From assembly GCF_002259595.1 (NCBI RefSeq), contig NZ_MWWU01000002.1, positions 496,001 through 560,000 on the forward strand: DNA of 64,000 bases, read 5' to 3'. This document shows positions 57,084-64,000 of the stretch, piece after piece. The position numbers were made by a program, and so were the translations under genes. Numbering within the stretch: the stretch's first letter is position 1; every line of letters begins with the position of its first letter. The stretch comes from Aeriscardovia aeriphila (GTDB lineage Bacteria; Actinomycetota; Actinomycetes; Actinomycetales; Bifidobacteriaceae). Under the pieces are notes generated by a model, which was given only the letters and a program-made list of their open reading frames with translations, was not told where the DNA came from and searched no databases.

Positions 57084-57125
57084 AATATACCGGGAAAACG
57101 AAATTCCCCCATTGATTTCCATCAA
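57084..57125 (-). promoter_or_regulatory. Island operon promoter with a perfect FNR-type box
   Basis: TTGATTTCCATCAA (57112-57125) matches the FNR consensus TTGAT-N4-ATCAA exactly. On the minus strand a TATATT -10 lies at 57084-57089, so the expected start is near 57077 and the box is centred about 41.5 bases upstream, the class II activator position. No good -35 is needed in that arrangement. The operon's last gene encodes a regulator of the matching family. Confidence 0.85.
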
Positions 57126-57150
57126 GATCGGGAGTTTTGCAAAAACTGTT

Positions 57151-57279
57151 GTACGAAAATTTGTGTACGAAAAAAGCCATCCAGGGGAAATTGATCCTCT
57201 GAATGGCTTAGTTTTAGTCGACGCGCTATTTGGTCATAAACTGAGTCGCTTAGTTGGCCGGTTGACCGACTAAGTTATT
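57151..57279. other. Right end of the island: hairpin and repeats
   Basis: GTACGAAAA occurs twice (57151-57159, 57165-57173). A hairpin AAGCCAT...ATGGCTT (57174-57209) has a T-run on the minus strand and would end transcripts coming from the methyltransferase gene. An imperfect inverted repeat CTTAGT...ACTAAG (57249-57274) lies 5 bases inside the att-like repeat and could bind a recombinase or excisionase. Confidence 0.6.
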
Positions 57280-57320
57280 CTTTCGTCAACTCAGCGGCGA
57301 AAAACAGCGATTGTTTCCAC
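57280..57320. repeat. att-like direct repeat, right copy
   Basis: Partner of 53565-53605 (37 of 41 positions). This copy forms the in-frame end of the methyltransferase gene. The longest identical run is the 13 bases TGTTTCCACATGG, a candidate crossover core. Confidence 0.88.
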
Positions 57321-58625
57321 ATGGTGAGTCATCGGATAAATATCATAAGCTTGCAGATCCACAGGATCATAGCCATCAGCAATGAACGTTGTCATATCGC
57401 GTGCCAAAGAAGTTGGATCGCAGGCCACATAAATCACCACATCAGGGTGAGCTGCAGTGATCTGGTGGACGACCTGAGCCTTCGCACCAGCGCGCGGAGG
57501 GTCAAGAACCACCAAATTCGGGTGCAAGAACCGCTCCGGAATGGAACGTAGCGCACGGTTCACCATACCCTGACGAGCCTGAGCCGCCTCCAAGCCCGCG
57601 TGACGCAAGTTCTTCCTCGCCGAACGCACAGCAACAGGGCTTCCCTCAACGCTAAACAAGCCGTTACCGCCCTTGCCGGCCAGCAAGCCCAGCGCCACGG
57701 TGAACAGGCCCGAGCCAGAATAGAGATCCCAAATCGTGTGCGGTGCAGAAGTAAGCTCGTTCTGAGCCGCCTGCAAAACTGCGTTCACCAGCGTCGACGG
57801 CGCCTGACGGTGAACCTGCCAGAAGCCATCTGCCGCCACCGAGTAGCTCAGCGTGCGTTTGGTCGAGCCGATTTGAACCTCAGGAACGGTTTCGGTAAGC
57901 GTGGAGCGGCCCGCCACTAGCTTGTCGTTAACGATGAGGGCGAAATTATCCTCACGCTTGTCGCTCCCATGCAAGGCAGGAACAGCAAGGCGGATGCTCG
58001 CATTCGGCTCAAAACCGCCCTTCCACACGCCCTCTTGAGTGGCGATACCGTTAAGCTCCTGGGTGGCCAAAGGCATGTCGTCAATGGCGAGGCGCTCGTG
58101 CGAACCACGCTGATGCATGGACGGACGGCCTGCTTCATCAGCGACCATCTCGATGCGCGTCCTCCAATGAAGGCCGCCGCGCTGCTCGTCGCTGGCAACC
58201 GCGTGCAGCTCGACGTCGCTATCCACATTGGCGAGGCGGTCCATCTGCTCGTCAATCAGCGTCTTTTTCCACAGATGTTGGCCCTCAAGATTGACATGGA
58301 CCAAGTCGGCGCCTCCGACGCCGCCACCCATGGAAACTGGCCCGGCCGCTGGCCACGCCGGGCTTACGCGGTACGGGCTCGCCTCGAGGACTTCGACAAC
58401 CTCACCCGTCCAAAAACGATCCTTGCGCTCTGCTCCCGGGTCAAGGCTAATGCGCACGCGCTCGCCAGGCAGAGCGAAGCGCACAAAGACGACGCGGCCG
58501 TCGACGTGAGCGATGCATCGGCCCTGATCAGCGAACCTCTCGATAGTAACCTCAAGGGTTTGCGCAGTGTCGACTGCGTTGGTGTGAGGAGAGTTCAAGC
58601 TGGACTGTACAGCTTCTGATGTCAT
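57291..58625 (-). CDS. TrmA/RlmD-type RNA uracil-C5 methyltransferase
   Basis: SAM-dependent methyltransferase of tRNA or 23S rRNA uridines; 444 residues. An N-terminal TRAM domain (about 22-80; LEVTIERFADQGRCIAHVDGRVVFVRFALPGE) is followed by the central domain and the methyltransferase core with SAM loop IWDLYSGSGLFTVALGLL (about 300), LVVLDPPRAGAK, and catalytic Cys402 in VIYVACDPTSLARDM. The N-terminal Fe-S cysteines of RlmD are not evident. The C-terminal HHVETIAVFRR is the site of island integration, yet the reading frame stays complete. The ATG start at 58625 is 30 bases downstream of the DUF3159 stop. Confidence 0.9.
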   Translation of the reverse strand: MTSEAVQSSLNSPHTNAVDTAQTLEVTIERFADQGRCIAHVDGRVVFVRFALPGERVRISLDPGAERKDRFWTGEVVEVLEASPYRVSPAWPAAGPVSMGGGVGGADLVHVNLEGQHLWKKTLIDEQMDRLANVDSDVELHAVASDEQRGGLHWRTRIEMVADEAGRPSMHQRGSHERLAIDDMPLATQELNGIATQEGVWKGGFEPNASIRLAVPALHGSDKREDNFALIVNDKLVAGRSTLTETVPEVQIGSTKRTLSYSVAADGFWQVHRQAPSTLVNAVLQAAQNELTSAPHTIWDLYSGSGLFTVALGLLAGKGGNGLFSVEGSPVAVRSARKNLRHAGLEAAQARQGMVNRALRSIPERFLHPNLVVLDPPRAGAKAQVVHQITAAHPDVVIYVACDPTSLARDMTTFIADGYDPVDLQAYDIYPMTHHVETIAVFRR

Positions 58626-58655
58626 GATGATCCAATCTCTATGAGGATGAAGGAA

Positions 58656-59441
58656 TTACCCTTGTTTTTGTTTTTGTTGTGGTTCTTGTTCTTCTTTATG
58701 TTCTGGCGCTGCTGGTTTGCTGCTATCAGTGCGCAGCAGAGGTGACACCCACACCCAGGTCAGCCAGAAAACGAGGGCGAAGGCAGGGATGCCGAGCACG
58801 AGTCTGGCGATTCCCAAAGCGTCGACATGATGCGTCAGCCACAGAGGAAGTTCTACTGCTAATCTCAAGCCAAACAAGGCCAGCCAGAGCCAGGTCGAGG
58901 CCAGATATGCGCCAAAAAGCTTCTTTTTTGACACCCAAGAGCGGCGCCATTGCCCCGGCGCGCTACTCAAGGGCGTATGCACGAGCTCGACCACCACGCC
59001 GACTGCAGGAGTACGAGTCAGAAGCGAGAGGATGATGGCCAGCGACCAGCCGGCGTTGATCAGGAAGCCGGGAGTGTAGAAATTGCGCGCGTCATGCGAG
59101 GAGTACGCTGCCCAGCCGCTGATCGCCACCAAAAGAAGGCCAACGATCGCCTGCATCACGTTTTGGCGTTGGATGAGACGAGCAAGGACGAAAACCGCGC
59201 AGCAAATTCCCGCCAGGATGCTCGAAAGCATGATCTGACGGGAAATAATGAAGGCGACCATGAAAATCAGCGTAGGCAGCACTGACTCGAGCACTCCGCG
59301 CACTCCGCCGATTGAATCAGAGAGGGAGAAGTGGGAGGATTCGAGCAGCGCGACCTTGCTGTTGGCGGTGGCAGTGTTATTGGCCACAGTAGCGCTATTT
59401 GCGTTTACCTCACTGTGAGTGTCGCCAGGGTTCTCAGGCAT
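58656..59441 (-). CDS. DUF3159 membrane protein
   Basis: A 261-residue integral membrane protein of the actinobacterial DUF3159 family. The conserved start of the domain is SIGGVRGVLESVLPTLIFMVAFI (about 40-62), followed by five or so further helices, and NFYTPGFLINAGWSLAIILSLLTRTPAVG is typical. Function unknown. The C-terminus is Gln/Lys/Glu-rich. The ATG overlaps the DUF3710 stop by one base (TGATG), so translation is coupled. Confidence 0.88.
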   Translation of the reverse strand: MPENPGDTHSEVNANSATVANNTATANSKVALLESSHFSLSDSIGGVRGVLESVLPTLIFMVAFIISRQIMLSSILAGICCAVFVLARLIQRQNVMQAIVGLLLVAISGWAAYSSHDARNFYTPGFLINAGWSLAIILSLLTRTPAVGVVVELVHTPLSSAPGQWRRSWVSKKKLFGAYLASTWLWLALFGLRLAVELPLWLTHHVDALGIARLVLGIPAFALVFWLTWVWVSPLLRTDSSKPAAPEHKEEQEPQQKQKQG

Positions 59442-60355
59442 CAGCGAACCTCAGAGAACATGTCGCGACGCTGCAGAATGTTATGACCCTGAGTTGCTTC
59501 CTCATCCTTGGACAGTGGACCACGAGGGCGAGCATCCGGAATGCCCTCCTCCTCGTCGTCCTCATCCTGAGCCTGAGGCTGAACAACAGGCAAAGTCAGA
59601 GCAATAATGTCCTTCGGTGCAACAGGCTCTTCACCACGGTCAACGACGAGGGAACGGAAGAGCTTATCGAACTCCTCAGCATCCTTGGTGCCAGCTACAG
59701 CAGCCTGACCGGTGAAAATACCGCGCAGCATCCAGCGAGGACCGTCTACACCCACGATGCGAGTAGGAACTTCCTGACCGGTAGGCAGCGGGATGGTGAG
59801 CAGAACCTCCTTGCCGAACGTGCCATCCACCTCATGAGGAGCTTCACCCTGGTTAATGCCCGCGCGCACCTCATTCCAAATGCCGTGGTAACGAGGAGCT
59901 GCCAGAACGGTGAGCTGCAAAGACGAACCCGACTGGGTGAGCGTCACATTCATCACACGGTTGGTTTCCTGGTCAACACCAAAGCGAATCTGAGTGTTCT
60001 CAAAGTGTGGCAGCTTCAAGCAACCCAAGTCGATGTAGGACTCATCCGGAATGTCCTCATCCTCAACATCCCATGGGCCGTTGGAACGGTCAAAAACGAG
60101 CTTGCGGTAAGCTTCTTCATCAAAATCCTGATCCTTGTCAGCCCAATTGCCGGCAGAATCGGCGTCCTTGCCAGCTGCTTGACCGGCAGCCTGGCGCTCA
60201 CGCTCGTGGAAAGCATCCAGCTCTTCCTGAGCAGCCTCACCGAGCTCTTCCTCGCTCAAAGTGCCATTAACAGTGCGAGCCTTACGCTCCTGCTGCTCTT
60301 GAGCTTCTGCCTCTTCACGCTGCTTGCGCTTCTTACCAAAACCAAAGAACGACAT
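59441..60355 (-). CDS. DUF3710 protein
   Basis: A 304-residue soluble protein of the actinobacterial DUF3710 family. A charged N-terminal coil (KKRKQREEAEAQEQQERK) leads to the conserved core: GPWDVEDEDIPDESYIDLGCLKLP, then LQLTVLAAPRYHGIWNEVRAGI and EVPTRIVGVDGPRWMLRGIFTG. In many actinobacteria DUF3710 and DUF3159 genes are adjacent, as here. Function unknown. The ATG at 60355 follows AAAGGGGACGCA; the GTG at 60373 is in frame but less likely. Confidence 0.9.
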   Translation of the reverse strand: MSFFGFGKKRKQREEAEAQEQQERKARTVNGTLSEEELGEAAQEELDAFHERERQAAGQAAGKDADSAGNWADKDQDFDEEAYRKLVFDRSNGPWDVEDEDIPDESYIDLGCLKLPHFENTQIRFGVDQETNRVMNVTLTQSGSSLQLTVLAAPRYHGIWNEVRAGINQGEAPHEVDGTFGKEVLLTIPLPTGQEVPTRIVGVDGPRWMLRGIFTGQAAVAGTKDAEEFDKLFRSLVVDRGEEPVAPKDIIALTLPVVQPQAQDEDDEEEGIPDARPRGPLSKDEEATQGHNILQRRDMFSEVR

Positions 60356-60383
60356 TGCGTCCCCTTTACTCACTATGGACAGT

Positions 60384-61241
60384 TCAGTACTCGTACGTAA
60401 TGCTCAGTGCCGCATGGTCAGACCAGCGCTGTTGATACGTTTCCGCCTTATCTACTCTAAACGAAAGCGCAGTCTTCGCGATCTCAGGTGTGGCGAACTC
60501 GTAGTCAATTCTCCAGCCCGCATTCGTGTCGAAAGCATGCCCGCGCTGCGACCACCAGGTATACGGGCCATCTACGTCACCGGCCAGCTCGCGCGTCACA
60601 TCCACATAGCCAATATCGCTCAGCCAATGCGTGATATGTGCACGTTCCTCGGGCAGGAAACCGGAATGGTTCACATTGCCCTTCGCATTCTTAATATCGA
60701 GCTCAGTGTGGCAAATGTTGTAATCACCGCAAACCACAACCTGCGGGCCACCGTGAGCGGCCTTCTCAAAAAGCTCCTGCAAATGCTGATCCATGGTGTC
60801 GAGCATGCGGAACTTCTGGTGCATCTTATTGGGGTCAGCGACGTCGCCCGAATGAATATATGCCGTCACTACAGTGATTTCATTGCCCAGCGGCGTAGTG
60901 AGGTCTTGCTCAACCCACCGGCCAGAATCGACATCCTCGCTCAGCCCGGGAAGCCCGTAGCGCGTCTCGCCCACTTCGCAGTCAGTCAGCAAAGCAACGC
61001 CGGCACGCCCCTTAATCCTGCAAATCTCATTGACAACATGAACCTGACTTGCCTCGCTGGCAGCACCTTGCTCGACGTACAGCCCCGCATACTTGCTCAT
61101 CAGAGGGTCAATTGCCTCTTGTGGCGCACGCACCTCTTGCATACACCATACATCAGGATGATGCTCACTCACCCAATTGGACAGCCCCTTACGCTCAGCA
61201 GCTCGAATACCGTTGAGGTTTGACGTGGCGATAACAACCAT
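60384..61241 (-). CDS. xthA: Exodeoxyribonuclease III family AP endonuclease
   Basis: Cuts DNA at abasic sites and has 3'-5' exonuclease activity in base excision repair; 285 residues. Motifs of the endonuclease/exonuclease/phosphatase fold: ATSNLNGIRAAERKGL (Asn), DVWCMQEVRAP (Glu), TVVTAYIHSGD, VVVCGDYNICHTELD (Asp, Asn), GWRIDYEFAT and the final WSDHAALSI (Asp-His). It is the first gene of a run with DUF3710, DUF3159 and the methyltransferase. The minus-strand leader contains the AGATTATCA motif at 61274. Confidence 0.94.
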   Translation of the reverse strand: MVVIATSNLNGIRAAERKGLSNWVSEHHPDVWCMQEVRAPQEAIDPLMSKYAGLYVEQGAASEASQVHVVNEICRIKGRAGVALLTDCEVGETRYGLPGLSEDVDSGRWVEQDLTTPLGNEITVVTAYIHSGDVADPNKMHQKFRMLDTMDQHLQELFEKAAHGGPQVVVCGDYNICHTELDIKNAKGNVNHSGFLPEERAHITHWLSDIGYVDVTRELAGDVDGPYTWWSQRGHAFDTNAGWRIDYEFATPEIAKTALSFRVDKAETYQQRWSDHAALSITYEY

Positions 61242-61304
61242 AAACTCCCTCTTTTCGCCTTGCCTACTGCTCTAGATTATCAGTCTGCTTTTCCCTGAGC
61301 GTAC

Positions 61305-61350
61305 AAAAAACGGGTGCCACCGGTTAATCATTCCGGATGACACCCGTTTC
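61305..61350. terminator. Terminator after the peptide transporter operon
   Basis: AAACGGGTG/CACCCGTTT with an inner CCGG stem; in the minus direction it is followed by TTTTTTG. It separates the transporter from xthA. Confidence 0.9.
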
Positions 61351-61475
61351 TCTTAACTTTTTCTTCACTTGTCTATTGGGGAGATCAGGAGGCAAGTACT
61401 GAGTTTTGTCTCCAGACCTGGCCAAGAGGCCGGCTCAGCCGGTCGCGCTCCCCTTGGCCAGTATGACAGTGAAAA

Positions 61476-63554
61476 TCACAGATCCACACCCAACGAGAGC
61501 TTGCCGCCTGGAATGGCGTCGAGCAGCTCGCGAGTGTAATCCTTTTCTGGATGCTCGAAGATCTCATCAGTGGTGCCGTGCTCGACCATCTTGCCGTGCT
61601 CCATCACCACCACCTCATCGGCGATCTGACGAACGACGGCGAGATCGTGAGTGATGAAGAGGTAGCTCAGGCCACGCTGTGCTTGAAGGTCGTTGAGCAG
61701 GCGAAGAACTTCGTCCTGAACAAGCACGTCGAGTGCGGAGACAGCCTCATCAGCGATGATGACATCAGGGTCGAGTGCCATGGCTCGAGCGATAGCAATA
61801 CGCTGACGCTGACCACCAGAGAGCTCGCCTGGATGACGGTTCATCACAGACTCAGGAAGCTCAACCATGTCGAGCAGTTCCTTCACCCTCTTCAAACGCG
61901 ATTCCTTGGTACCGATCTTGTGAATGCGCAGTGGCTCTTCAATAGAACGGTAGATGGAGTACATCGGGTCCAAAGAACCGTAGGGGTTCTGGAACACTGG
62001 CTGAACATGACGGCGGAAGTTCAACAAGTCCTTGCTATTGAAGGTGGAAGTATCCACACCGTTGTACAGGATCTTACCGCTATCCTGCTTGAGAAGGTGC
62101 AGCACCATGTTGGCCACGGTGGACTTACCGGAACCGGATTCGCCCACGATTGCCAGGGTCATACCCTTTTTCACAGAGAAGGAAACATCATCTACAGCGC
62201 GGAACATTTCCTTCTGGTGCGGAAGCTTGAACTTCTTCACCAGGTGCTGAACCTCAATAACTGCCTGACCGTTAGCAATGGCATCAGCAGCCTTCTGCTT
62301 ATGAGCAAGGCCTGCATCAGCATCCTGGGCACCCTCTTCATATGCAGAAATCATGCGCTGAGAAGCCAGAGATGGAGCTGCTTTCACCAGACGCTGAGTG
62401 TAAGGATGCTGTGGGTGCTGGAGAACTTCCAAGGATGGACCAGATTCCACCACATGTCCGCGATACATCACGACGATGTACTGAGCACGCTCAGCAGCCA
62501 AGCCCAGATCATGAGTGATGAAGAGCACTGCGGTGCCGAGGGTATCCGTCATTTCCTGGAGGTGATCGAGAATCTTCTTCTGAACAGTCACATCCAAAGC
62601 AGAGGTTGGCTCATCAGCGATCAACAGGTCAGGGCGAGATGCCAAGCCCATAGCAATCAAAGCGCGCTGACGCATACCACCAGAGAACTCTCCAGGGTAC
62701 TGACGTGCACGAGTTGCAGCATCTGGCAAGCCTGCTTCATCAAGAAGGCCAGCAACACGATCTTTCATAGAAGAGCCAGTGACATGGTTCTTGGCAATCT
62801 TCCAGGCTGTTTCTTCGTCCAAGCCTTCACGGATCAGAGACTGAGCAACAGCCCAGCGAGTTTCTGAGCCGACAACCCACTCATGGCGCAGCTTACGCAT
62901 CTTGCCTTGAGCATTTTCAATATGAGAGCTGGCAAGTGCCTCTTGAGTAGTGCGAACGAGATCGTCGATATCCTGTGAGCCAATGAACAGCTCATCATCG
63001 GTACGACGAACCTTCACATCAGCTTCTTGCAAGGACTTTGACAGGGCGTTACGCTTCTCGCGCGCAACATCCATGTGGTTAGCCTTGAGAGATTCTTCGA
63101 TCTGGGTGCCGATACGCCACACTGGGTTCAAATTGGACATTGGATCCTGTGGGACCAGGCCAATATAACGACCGCGCAGACGCTCGTAATCCTTCTCCCC
63201 CATGCCAACAAGCTCTTGCTCGTTGAACTTGATAGAGCCGCCAGTGACATGACCAGTACCAGGCAGAAGGCCCAAAACAGACATAGCCGAAGTGGACTTA
63301 CCCGAGCCGGACTCACCCACGATAGCAACCCACTGGCCTGGATAAACCGTGAAACTGGCCTTATCAACAGCGTGGATGGCACGTCCCTTCTCACCGGTGA
63401 AATCGACAGAAAGGTCTGTCACTTCAAGAAGTGGAGCAAGGTCTTCCGTAGGGATGTTGTCATTGGTGTCAGCATCCCAGTCAGGAGCAACAGCATCCTT
63501 GTGAATGGTGACATTACGGCGAGGATCGAAGCCGTCATTATGCTTTGCAGACAT
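61476..63554 (-). CDS. Peptide ABC transporter, fused double ATPase (DppD-DppF type)
   Basis: Supplies energy for oligopeptide or dipeptide (or nickel) import; 692 residues with two nucleotide-binding domains in one chain. NBD1: Walker A GESGSGKST (80-88), LVPQDPMSNLNP, signature FSGGMRQRALIAMGL, LLIADEPTSALDV. NBD2: Walker A GESGSGKST (about 470), VFQNPYGSLDPMYSI, signature LSGGQRQRIAIARAM, VIIADEAVSALDV. NBD1 has an extra segment of about 90 residues between its Q-loop and signature (LFIGSQDIDDLVRTTQEAL and following), which is unusual. Start ATG at 63554. The permease gene lies 18 bases upstream in the same operon. Confidence 0.93.
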   Translation of the reverse strand: MSAKHNDGFDPRRNVTIHKDAVAPDWDADTNDNIPTEDLAPLLEVTDLSVDFTGEKGRAIHAVDKASFTVYPGQWVAIVGESGSGKSTSAMSVLGLLPGTGHVTGGSIKFNEQELVGMGEKDYERLRGRYIGLVPQDPMSNLNPVWRIGTQIEESLKANHMDVAREKRNALSKSLQEADVKVRRTDDELFIGSQDIDDLVRTTQEALASSHIENAQGKMRKLRHEWVVGSETRWAVAQSLIREGLDEETAWKIAKNHVTGSSMKDRVAGLLDEAGLPDAATRARQYPGEFSGGMRQRALIAMGLASRPDLLIADEPTSALDVTVQKKILDHLQEMTDTLGTAVLFITHDLGLAAERAQYIVVMYRGHVVESGPSLEVLQHPQHPYTQRLVKAAPSLASQRMISAYEEGAQDADAGLAHKQKAADAIANGQAVIEVQHLVKKFKLPHQKEMFRAVDDVSFSVKKGMTLAIVGESGSGKSTVANMVLHLLKQDSGKILYNGVDTSTFNSKDLLNFRRHVQPVFQNPYGSLDPMYSIYRSIEEPLRIHKIGTKESRLKRVKELLDMVELPESVMNRHPGELSGGQRQRIAIARAMALDPDVIIADEAVSALDVLVQDEVLRLLNDLQAQRGLSYLFITHDLAVVRQIADEVVVMEHGKMVEHGTTDEIFEHPEKDYTRELLDAIPGGKLSLGVDL

Positions 63555-63572
63555 TTTTCTCTCCGATCTTAC

Positions 63573-64000
63573 TTAGCGCAATTCACCCGTTGGGTCGAGT
63601 GCGTCCTGAACGCAGTCACCCAACATAATGAATGCGAGCACGGTAATTGCCAGTGCAACGGATGGATAGAACAAGATCATCGGCGCAGAAGTCAACTGGG
63701 ATTGTGCATTAGAAATATCCACACCCCAAGAAACCACATTGCCTTGCAGACCGACACCCAAGAAGTCGAGTGTTGCTTCAGCGACGATGTAAGAGCCCAA
63801 CGACATGGTAGCGGTGACAATCATCGGTGCCAAAGAATTTGGCAGAACGTGCTTGAACAAGTTGCGCATGCGAGAAGAACCCAAAGCCGTAGAAGCGGTG
63901 TTGAACTCGAGATTCTTAGCGGACAACACAGCAGAGCGAGTAATACGCGCCATGCTCACCCAAGAGAACAGAGTCAGCGTAATGACAATCTTCCAAATGT
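63573..64000 (-). CDS. Peptide ABC transporter permease (DppC-type), C-terminal part
   Basis: Membrane permease cut by the right window edge; about 142 C-terminal residues are visible. The BPD transmembrane signature is present: VSMARITRSAVLSAKNLEFNTASTALGSSRMRNLFKHVLPNSLAPMIV, with the EAA-like loop that contacts the ATPase. Then come IVAEATLDFLGVGLQ and the C-terminal helix VALAITVLAFIMLGDCVQDALDPTGELR, typical of DppC/OppC. It reads into the ATPase gene with an 18-base gap. Confidence 0.92.
   Translation of the reverse strand, partial: IWKIVITLTLFSWVSMARITRSAVLSAKNLEFNTASTALGSSRMRNLFKHVLPNSLAPMIVTATMSLGSYIVAEATLDFLGVGLQGNVVSWGVDISNAQSQLTSAPMILFYPSVALAITVLAFIMLGDCVQDALDPTGELR

Larger units (their letters stand above)
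53606..57279. mobile_element. Integrated genomic island carrying a metal-pump operon, no integrase
   Basis: The segment between the two 41-bp direct repeats has four minus-strand genes of a style typical of lactic acid bacteria, lacks the AGATTAYCA motif, and separates a methyltransferase gene from the gene that probably once followed it. The 3' end of rumA-type methyltransferase genes is a known integration site for mobile elements in Firmicutes. No recombinase, relaxase or replication gene is present, so it is a remnant or depends on an enzyme supplied elsewhere. Confidence 0.78.

Noticed and set aside
8012-61282. AGATTATCA as Chi or FtsK-orienting (KOPS) sequence
   Set aside because: Both need strand bias; the counts are 11 and 14 in the two orientations within one stretch, and inverted pairs are common.
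1-64000. CRISPR array, tRNA or rRNA genes
   Set aside because: No regularly spaced repeats with spacers and no cloverleaf or rRNA consensus blocks were seen by eye.

Overview
The window reads as chromosomal DNA of a member of the Bifidobacteriaceae (Actinobacteria). Supporting points are the cluster miaA–ftsK–pgsA–pncC–clgR–DUF3046–recA–recX, SepH, DUF4193, DUF3710 and DUF3159 proteins, an HrdB-type sigma factor with a Lys/Ala-rich and acidic N-terminus, a LexA box of the CGAAC-N4-GTTCG type, and a bifunctional amylopullulanase of the bifidobacterial ApuB type. Genus and species cannot be fixed from the sequence alone. Genes are dense, on both strands, and many gene ends carry clear intrinsic terminators. 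No rRNA, tRNA or CRISPR array was seen.

Layout. 0–8 kb: aspS (partial) and hisS on the minus strand, diverging from a 1774-residue cell-wall-anchored amylopullulanase. 8–16 kb: DUF349 protein, Rel (stringent response), dUTPase, DUF4193 protein, SepH, and a phosphodiesterase. 16–23 kb: a converging pair of type IIA topoisomerase subunits (parC/parE-like), then the principal sigma factor. 23–31 kb: a DUF4192-like protein, prenyl diphosphate synthase, PASTA Ser/Thr kinase, acyltransferase, membrane protein, ROK glucokinase. 31–36.5 kb: secA, ribosome hibernation factor, an epimerase-like protein. 36.5–46 kb: RNase P RNA, then recX, recA (LexA-controlled), DUF3046, clgR, pncC, pgsA, ftsK, miaA. 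46–52.4 kb: Bax-inhibitor-1 protein, EamA transporter, a lone TnpB element, a CtpE-like cation ATPase. 52.4–61 kb: a solitary sugar-type binding lipoprotein, a foreign 3.7-kb island, then a TrmA/RlmD methyltransferase, DUF3159, DUF3710 and exonuclease III. 61–64 kb: peptide ABC transporter (fused double ATPase and partial permease).

Two things stand out. First, the 9-mer AGATTATCA (or its complement) occurs 25 times and the variant AGATTACCA 7 more. It appears between genes and inside genes, in both orientations and different reading frames, and is often near stop codons, beside terminators, or inside a terminator stem. It looks like a DNA-uptake-type or protein-binding genomic signature. It is absent from the foreign island. 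Second, the island (about 53.6–57.3 kb) sits at the 3' end of the TrmA/RlmD gene. The last 41 bp of that gene are repeated at the far side of the island with mostly synonymous differences, which is the mark of site-specific integration, yet no integrase is present. Its cargo is a four-gene operon (P1B-type ATPase with a CPG motif, CxxC heavy-metal chaperone, a small His-containing protein, a Crp/Fnr regulator) in the style of lactic acid bacteria. Its promoter has a perfect FNR-type box at about -41, suggesting that the regulator activates its own operon.

The host genes cover translation (aspS, hisS, miaA, hpf, rnpB), the stringent response and nucleotide hygiene (rel, dut), DNA repair and chromosome handling (recA, recX, xthA, ftsK, topoisomerase), envelope growth (pgsA, plsC, PASTA kinase, prenyl synthase, secA), and starch and glucose use (apuB, glucokinase).
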